Shown: positions 60,453 to 64,000 of the stretch, piece after piece
Position numbering within the stretch: position 1 is the first letter of the stretch
How the letters are laid out: each line of letters opens with the position of its first letter
NCBI GenBank assembly: GCA_947589035.1
Contig: CANPYZ010000004.1
Location: forward strand, 52,066-116,065
Source: an uncultured Clostridia bacterium
Lineage (GTDB): Bacteria > Bacillota > Clostridia > Oscillospirales > Ruminococcaceae
DNA: 64,000 nt
Direction: 5' to 3'
Notes under the pieces: generated by a model
Database searches by the model: none
The model's input: only the letters and a program-made list of their open reading frames with translations
Told to the model about the DNA's origin: nothing
Program-made: the position numbers and the translations under genes

Positions 60453-60938
60453 TTAATCATCATCTTCTTGTTGTTCACATTTTCTCACGGCTTCTTCCGG
60501 CGAACTAATATCGAATAATACTTCCATAAGCCCGTCGCCGTAACGTTTCATCATCAAGGCGTTCACAATGATTGTATGCCGTACTTGTTCCAGTGTGGGA
60601 ACTTCTCCGTCTCCGCAATATAATGTAGTTTTATAGCGGACTTCTCCGTCACGGTAATCCATTTCGAAATTTCCGTAACTCAAGCCGTAATTCGCCCGTG
60701 TAATAAATTCTGCCACTTCTGCCTTATTGCTTTCGTCTGCACCAATTGGCGCACTGCTGAAACAAATGATACCGTCTGACTGAATGCTGACAAGCAGTTG
60801 AATATTTTTCATTTTGCCGTGAAGGGAAATTCCGGTCATAATTACGCCCCGTTCGTCTATTGGCTGATAACTCCAACCGTCCTCGTCAAAAAATTCTTCC
60901 ACGACTTCCTGAATTTCCGGTGAATAATCTCTTGCCAT
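60453..60938 (-). CDS. YbjN domain-containing protein
   Basis: The 161-residue cytosolic protein has the YbjN/T3SS-chaperone-like fold pattern: a long acidic first helix (IQEVVEEFFDEDGWSYQ), a five-strand sheet and a final helix (EEAVRKCEQQEDDD). YbjN proteins act as poorly defined regulators. The start is ATG at 60938, ten bases after AGGAG. Single gene with its own promoter and terminator. Confidence 0.75.
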   Translation of the reverse strand: MARDYSPEIQEVVEEFFDEDGWSYQPIDERGVIMTGISLHGKMKNIQLLVSIQSDGIICFSSAPIGADESNKAEVAEFITRANYGLSYGNFEMDYRDGEVRYKTTLYCGDGEVPTLEQVRHTIIVNALMMKRYGDGLMEVLFDISSPEEAVRKCEQQEDDD

Positions 60939-60998
60939 TCGCAAACCACTCCTTTTTTAAAGTTCAAATTTTAAATTTCAAATTCGAATAATAATTCT

Positions 60999-61027
60999 AT
61001 TATAGCACGGTTTTTTGAAAAAGTCAA
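60999..61027 (-). promoter_or_regulatory. Promoter of the YbjN-like gene
   Basis: Minus strand: TTGACT (61022-61027), 17-base spacer ending TGC, TATAAT (60999-61004). Confidence 0.85.
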
Positions 61028-61056
61028 GAAAATTTCTCATTTCTGGAAAAAAATAT

Positions 61057-61085
61057 TTGACAAATACATTCACTTGTGCTATACT
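61057..61085 (+). promoter_or_regulatory. Upstream promoter of the sortase operon
   Basis: TTGACA (61057-61062), 17-base spacer ending TGC, TATACT (61080-61085). Confidence 0.8.
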
Positions 61086-61107
61086 TAAAACAGGAAAAAT
61101 TTTGCAC

Positions 61108-61136
61108 TTGATTTTTTTCGGAAAATCTGTTATAAT
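61108..61136 (+). promoter_or_regulatory. Second (downstream) promoter of the sortase operon
   Basis: TTGATT (61108-61113), 17-base spacer ending TGT, TATAAT (61131-61136). It is 23 bases downstream of the first -10, giving tandem promoters. Confidence 0.8.
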
Positions 61137-61169
61137 AAGTTCATACATGACATGAAAGGAGTTTTTCAC

Positions 61170-61970
61170 ATGAAGAAATTTTTCGCCGTCTGTGCCGGAA
61201 TGCTTGCCGCCTGCACAATATGCGCAAATCTTTCCGCCTCTGCCTATACTGCTGATGATGTCGCTGCGAAAGCCCGTGCGGCTGGATGGCCTGAAAACGT
61301 CATTCAGATTGGCTATAATCAGTGGGCTTCCGGACAGTACACACAGGAACAGCTTGATGAGGCTTACGCCAGCGTGATGGATTACAACGAACAAACAGAA
61401 GAATTTGTGTATAATTCCCTCGGCATGACACCGCCGGAACACAACGAAACCCCGCAACCGGAAGAAACGACTCCGCCAGAAACAACCCCGAACGAAAATG
61501 CAACGCCTAATGAAAATGTAAATCCTGATTCAAGTTCTGATGCTAATGCTGATTTCATTCCGGAAAGCGATTTCATTAACATGACAATGGAAGAAAAACA
61601 AGAATATGTTTCTTCTTTAGAAGAAGACAAAAAGCAGGAATTTGTTGCGTCTCTTTCTCCGGAAGCCCGTAACAGTATTATTAAACAACTCCCCACACAG
61701 GATAAAATTACAATCATGCAGAAATATATTGATACGGCTGATTCTATGGGAATGAATGTCACTGTTGATGAAATTACCGACAAAGACATTTCCGTTACGG
61801 TTCGCAATAATGACGGTGTTGTCATTGATAAAGCAGAAGTTGGCGTTGTGATTGATGAAACGGGAATTTCCCACACGAAACCGTTTCTTTTCGCTGGAAT
61901 TGGCATTTTCGTTTCCAGTGTCGGGTTCATTGGATTATATGAATATATCCGCCGGACAGAAAATCAATAA
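61170..61970 (+). CDS. Secreted, C-terminally anchored protein; candidate sortase client
   Basis: I do not recognise the 266-residue protein as a whole. It has a signal peptide (FFAVCAGMLAACTICANLSASA), a short helical domain, a Pro/Thr/Asn-rich linker (about 95-130), and a helical region around MTMEEKQEYVSSLEEDKKQ. Its C-terminus is a membrane helix (FLFAGIGIFVSSVGFIGLY) with a basic tail (EYIRRTENQ), the classical layout of a sortase substrate. No LPxTG is present. ATG at 61170 follows AAAGGAG. First gene before a class D-like sortase gene. Confidence 0.7.
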   Translation: MKKFFAVCAGMLAACTICANLSASAYTADDVAAKARAAGWPENVIQIGYNQWASGQYTQEQLDEAYASVMDYNEQTEEFVYNSLGMTPPEHNETPQPEETTPPETTPNENATPNENVNPDSSSDANADFIPESDFINMTMEEKQEYVSSLEEDKKQEFVASLSPEARNSIIKQLPTQDKITIMQKYIDTADSMGMNVTVDEITDKDISVTVRNNDGVVIDKAEVGVVIDETGISHTKPFLFAGIGIFVSSVGFIGLYEYIRRTENQ

Positions 61971-61992
61971 TTAAACTGAAAGGAAGTTGACT

Positions 61993-62685
61993 TTGACTGA
62001 ACAATCGAAGAAAAATTCTGCTTTGTTTTACGTTCTGACGGGTGTTTTCCTGTTGATTCTGTGTATAGCCGTTTCAGTGGGCGTGTTAGTGATTCCCTAC
62101 GAAAAAGCGAAAACATATTTGAATATTGTTTTCATGGATCAGGAAATGAAAATTACCCCTTCTTCCGGTCTTGACGGGCTTGTCATTAAAGAAAATACCA
62201 TTGAAACTGCTGCCCCTGACCAGAAATTTTACGATTCAGGGAAAATCATTCGTCCGGCATTCGGGGAACAGTATGCGGTTTTAGACTGTGAAGAAATTTC
62301 GCTTTCCGTTCCGGTGTACTGGGGTTCTTCCGCTGAACTTCTTGACCGGGGCGCATGTCAGGCAAGCAGTTCCGTTGTTCTCGGCGAAACGGGAAATGTT
62401 GTCATTGATGCACATGTGAACACATTTTTTGCGGATTTGCCTAAATTAAAAGCCGGCGATGTCATTACATTATCCACGAATTACGGAATATTCACGTATC
62501 AGGTCAGTGAACAAATTCAATTCCTGAATACGAATAAACAATATGTTCTGCCGTCAGAAGAAGATAAATTAACGTTATATACTTGTGAAGCGCAAGTTCT
62601 CGGTACTTCTGATAATCGAATCGGCGTGGTGTGTTCCTTAGTGAGTAAGCAGTTTTATCAGCCGTCAGAGGAGGGGACGACATGA
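61993..62685 (+). CDS. Sortase (class D-like transpeptidase)
   Basis: The 230-residue protein has an N-terminal membrane anchor (LFYVLTGVFLLILCIAVSVG) and a sortase barrel with the catalytic His in VIDAHVNTFFADL, Cys in LTLYTCEAQV and Arg in TSDNRIGVVCS. Sortases attach surface proteins to the wall or assemble pili. The usual TLxTC-x-P segment has an Ala here in place of Pro. The start is TTG at 61993 with AGGAAG upstream. Its neighbour upstream is a secreted protein with a sorting-like tail; downstream is a membrane protein overlapping by four bases. Confidence 0.88.
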   Translation: MTEQSKKNSALFYVLTGVFLLILCIAVSVGVLVIPYEKAKTYLNIVFMDQEMKITPSSGLDGLVIKENTIETAAPDQKFYDSGKIIRPAFGEQYAVLDCEEISLSVPVYWGSSAELLDRGACQASSSVVLGETGNVVIDAHVNTFFADLPKLKAGDVITLSTNYGIFTYQVSEQIQFLNTNKQYVLPSEEDKLTLYTCEAQVLGTSDNRIGVVCSLVSKQFYQPSEEGTT

Positions 62686-63554
62686 ACCAGTTAAAATTTT
62701 ACCTCCCGAAAATTTTTCTTTCGTTTCTGCTGGTGTTTCTGTTAATTTTCTCGGAAATTGCCCTTGTTGTGCAGAATAAAGCCTTATCGGAAAAGACTTT
62801 CTCCCTTGTGATTGAACAGCAAGCCCTTGATGAAAAGGCATATTCCGCATTAGACATTTATTTTCAGTCGAGAAGTAACAGCACAGGCATTCCGAAAAAA
62901 GTTTATTTAGAGGCAATTCAGCAGGAAGAATTAAAAACGGCAATTCTTTCCAGTGTCGAACAGGCGTTCGCTTTCCTGAACGGCGAAACGGAAACGTATT
63001 CGTTTTCGATGGATTTCACGAAGTTAGAAAATTCCGTGAATGCGTTTTTCAACCAGTACGCAGAAGAAAACAATTACCAGAAAGATGAAGCCTTTTACCA
63101 GAAAATTCAGGAAAATCTTGACGAAGCAGAAGAAAAAATTCTTTACACAGCGGATACCTTTAAATTTTCCACGCTGAATGAACACGGCTGGCTGGAAAAG
63201 CTCCGTTCTTATTTAAGTATTTTCCGTACGGGAGTAATCATAATTTGTGTCATGACAATTTTCATTATGGGAATTTTATTATTTCTCTGCCGGACAACGC
63301 CGAAAGAAATTCCCTATTGGTTAGGGCTTACGGGGGTCATTTCGGGATTGCTGACGGCTTCCCCGTGTGTATATGTGTTAAGAACGAATTATTTTTCCAG
63401 TTTCGTGGTGAAAGACCCGCAAATTTTCGCTGCTGTCGTTGGCTATCTGCAATATATCACAGGGCAACTCTGCACAGTAACGTTAATCACGCTAATTTTT
63501 GGCATAATTTTCCTGATTCTGTTCGGCATTCTTCACGCAAAAACCAATTCTTGA
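62682..63554 (+). CDS. Membrane protein of the sortase operon, unknown function
   Basis: The 290-residue protein has an N-terminal helix (FLSFLLVFLLIFSEIALVV), an extracytoplasmic part of about 150 residues and three C-terminal membrane helices (GVIIICVMTIFIMGILL, LGLTGVISGLLTASPCVYV, VTLITLIFGIIFLILFG). No known domain. Its ATG overlaps the sortase stop (ATGA), so it probably assists the sortase, for example as a membrane partner, which is inference. Confidence 0.65.
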   Translation: MNQLKFYLPKIFLSFLLVFLLIFSEIALVVQNKALSEKTFSLVIEQQALDEKAYSALDIYFQSRSNSTGIPKKVYLEAIQQEELKTAILSSVEQAFAFLNGETETYSFSMDFTKLENSVNAFFNQYAEENNYQKDEAFYQKIQENLDEAEEKILYTADTFKFSTLNEHGWLEKLRSYLSIFRTGVIIICVMTIFIMGILLFLCRTTPKEIPYWLGLTGVISGLLTASPCVYVLRTNYFSSFVVKDPQIFAAVVGYLQYITGQLCTVTLITLIFGIIFLILFGILHAKTNS

Positions 63555-63625
63555 AAAATTTTACCTACTTTTCTCTTGAAAACACAGAAATTTTTATGAA
63601 AAGCAGAAAAATTTCCGAAAAAGAC

Positions 63626-63654
63626 TTGATTTTTTCCCTTGCATGATGTATAAT
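63626..63654 (+). promoter_or_regulatory. Promoter without a following start codon at the right edge
   Basis: TTGATT (63626-63631), 17-base spacer, TATAAT (63649-63654), followed at 63694-63699 by AGGAGG. No start codon follows at a sensible distance because a tnpB element begins there. Confidence 0.75.
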
Positions 63655-63705
63655 ATAATTAGCAATTCGTTTAATTTCAAACAAACGAATAAAAGGAGGA
63701 ATTTA

Positions 63706-64000
63706 ACAGTTAAAACATTTTGATAAAATGTTGTCATAAAGTATTGACTCTTATAATTTTAAAGGAAAAAGTCAAAAAATGATAAAGGAGCTTACTAAAA
63801 ATGATTAAGACAATCAAAGTCATGCTTCTACCGAACAACAAGCAGAAAACAAAATTGTTTGCATGTGCAGGATTGACAAGATTTGCGTATAACTGGGCAT
63901 TGGACTATGAACAGAAAAATTACGCAGCAGGAAATCAATTTATTTTTGACAGTGAATTAAGAAAAGTATTTACGAAATTGAAAACGCAGCCAGAATATGC
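63706..64000 (+). mobile_element. Second IS605-type tnpB element, right end beyond the window
   Basis: The left end shows a hairpin AACATTTT, GAT loop, AAAATGTT (63714-63732), typical of IS200/IS605 left ends, immediately after TTTAAC. A weak promoter (TTGTCA, TATAAT at 63752-63757) and tnpB follow. The left border is estimated from loss of the expected gene start. Confidence 0.6.
63801..64000 (+). CDS. tnpB: TnpB, N-terminal part (cut by the window edge)
   Basis: 66 codons are present, with ATG at 63801 and AAAGGAG ten bases upstream. The N-terminus (KTIKVMLLPNNKQKTKLF and LTRFAYNWALDYEQKN) is the TnpB/OrfB opening that forms the RNA-binding wedge part. It is related to, but clearly different from, the IStron TnpB at 42931. 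Catalytic residues lie outside the window. Confidence 0.85.
   Translation, partial: MIKTIKVMLLPNNKQKTKLFACAGLTRFAYNWALDYEQKNYAAGNQFIFDSELRKVFTKLKTQPEY

Noticed and set aside
60978..61457. 159-codon minus-strand frame
   Set aside because: It lies antisense to the secreted protein and the tandem promoters of the sortase operon and shows no family signal.

Overview
The window looks like the chromosome of a Gram-positive, anaerobic, dockerin-producing Clostridia species of the Ruminococcus type (Oscillospiraceae). Reasons: three proteins carry type I dockerin repeats; there is a glycogen/alpha-glucan gene set (glgB, glgP, GH13, galK-galE); a Gram-positive type IV pilus operon; a spore-type SpoIVB peptidase; an HrcA/CIRCE heat-shock site; and strong sigma-A promoters with 17-bp spacers and mostly TGn-extended -10 boxes. 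Genus and species are inference. No rRNA, tRNA or CRISPR array was seen.

Layout. 1-8.5 kb: a membrane-protein fragment, a PASTA-bearing protein kinase homologue that lacks the catalytic residues (probable pseudokinase), a PLP enzyme/GNAT/two M42 peptidase operon, and murD. 8.6-15.2 kb: a DtxR-like regulator with a MIF-type tautomerase; a secreted S8 protease with a dockerin partner; and a metal-handling operon of two COG0523 GTPases plus a small Cys/His protein behind a palindromic operator candidate. 15.2-20.3 kb: galK-galE, glgB and a TetR regulator. 20.6-32.4 kb: type IV pilus genes (pilC, a pilM-pilN fusion, pilO, a large PilX-like protein, two prepilins, the prepilin peptidase on the opposite strand, pilB, pilT). 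32.5-36.5 kb: polA, rimI, tsaD. 36.7-41.5 kb: a surface protein and lipoprotein pair, CIRCE-controlled htpG, and a GtrA-like protein.

41.6-46.1 kb holds the most striking object. The glycogen phosphorylase gene is split after codon 201 by about 2.0 kb that begins with a group I intron (R and S core elements, P7, P9 and P9.1 helices are visible) and continues into an intact IS605-type tnpB. This is the architecture of an IStron, a transposon that can splice itself out of mRNA. The two glgP halves are otherwise intact and can be joined in frame by splicing. A second tnpB element enters at the right edge (63.7-64 kb), where it appears to have landed just after the ribosome-binding site of another gene.

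46.2-54.3 kb: a GH13 amylase, a dockerin-bearing D-Ala-D-Ala carboxypeptidase, queH with a cell-wall amidase, rsmI with trmN6, and a BspA-type leucine-rich-repeat protein with a dockerin. 54.5-63.6 kb: spoIVB, two HPr paralogues (one without the phosphorylatable histidine), the conserved trmD-rimM-khpA-rpsP-ffh-ylxM block, a YbjN-like gene, and a sortase operon.

Taken together, alpha-glucan storage and breakdown (glgB, glgP, GH13), galactose entry (galKE) and HPr-type carbon signalling sit beside an extracellular surface programme (dockerins, pili, sortase, cell-wall enzymes). All calls were made by reading the sequence; no database search was run.
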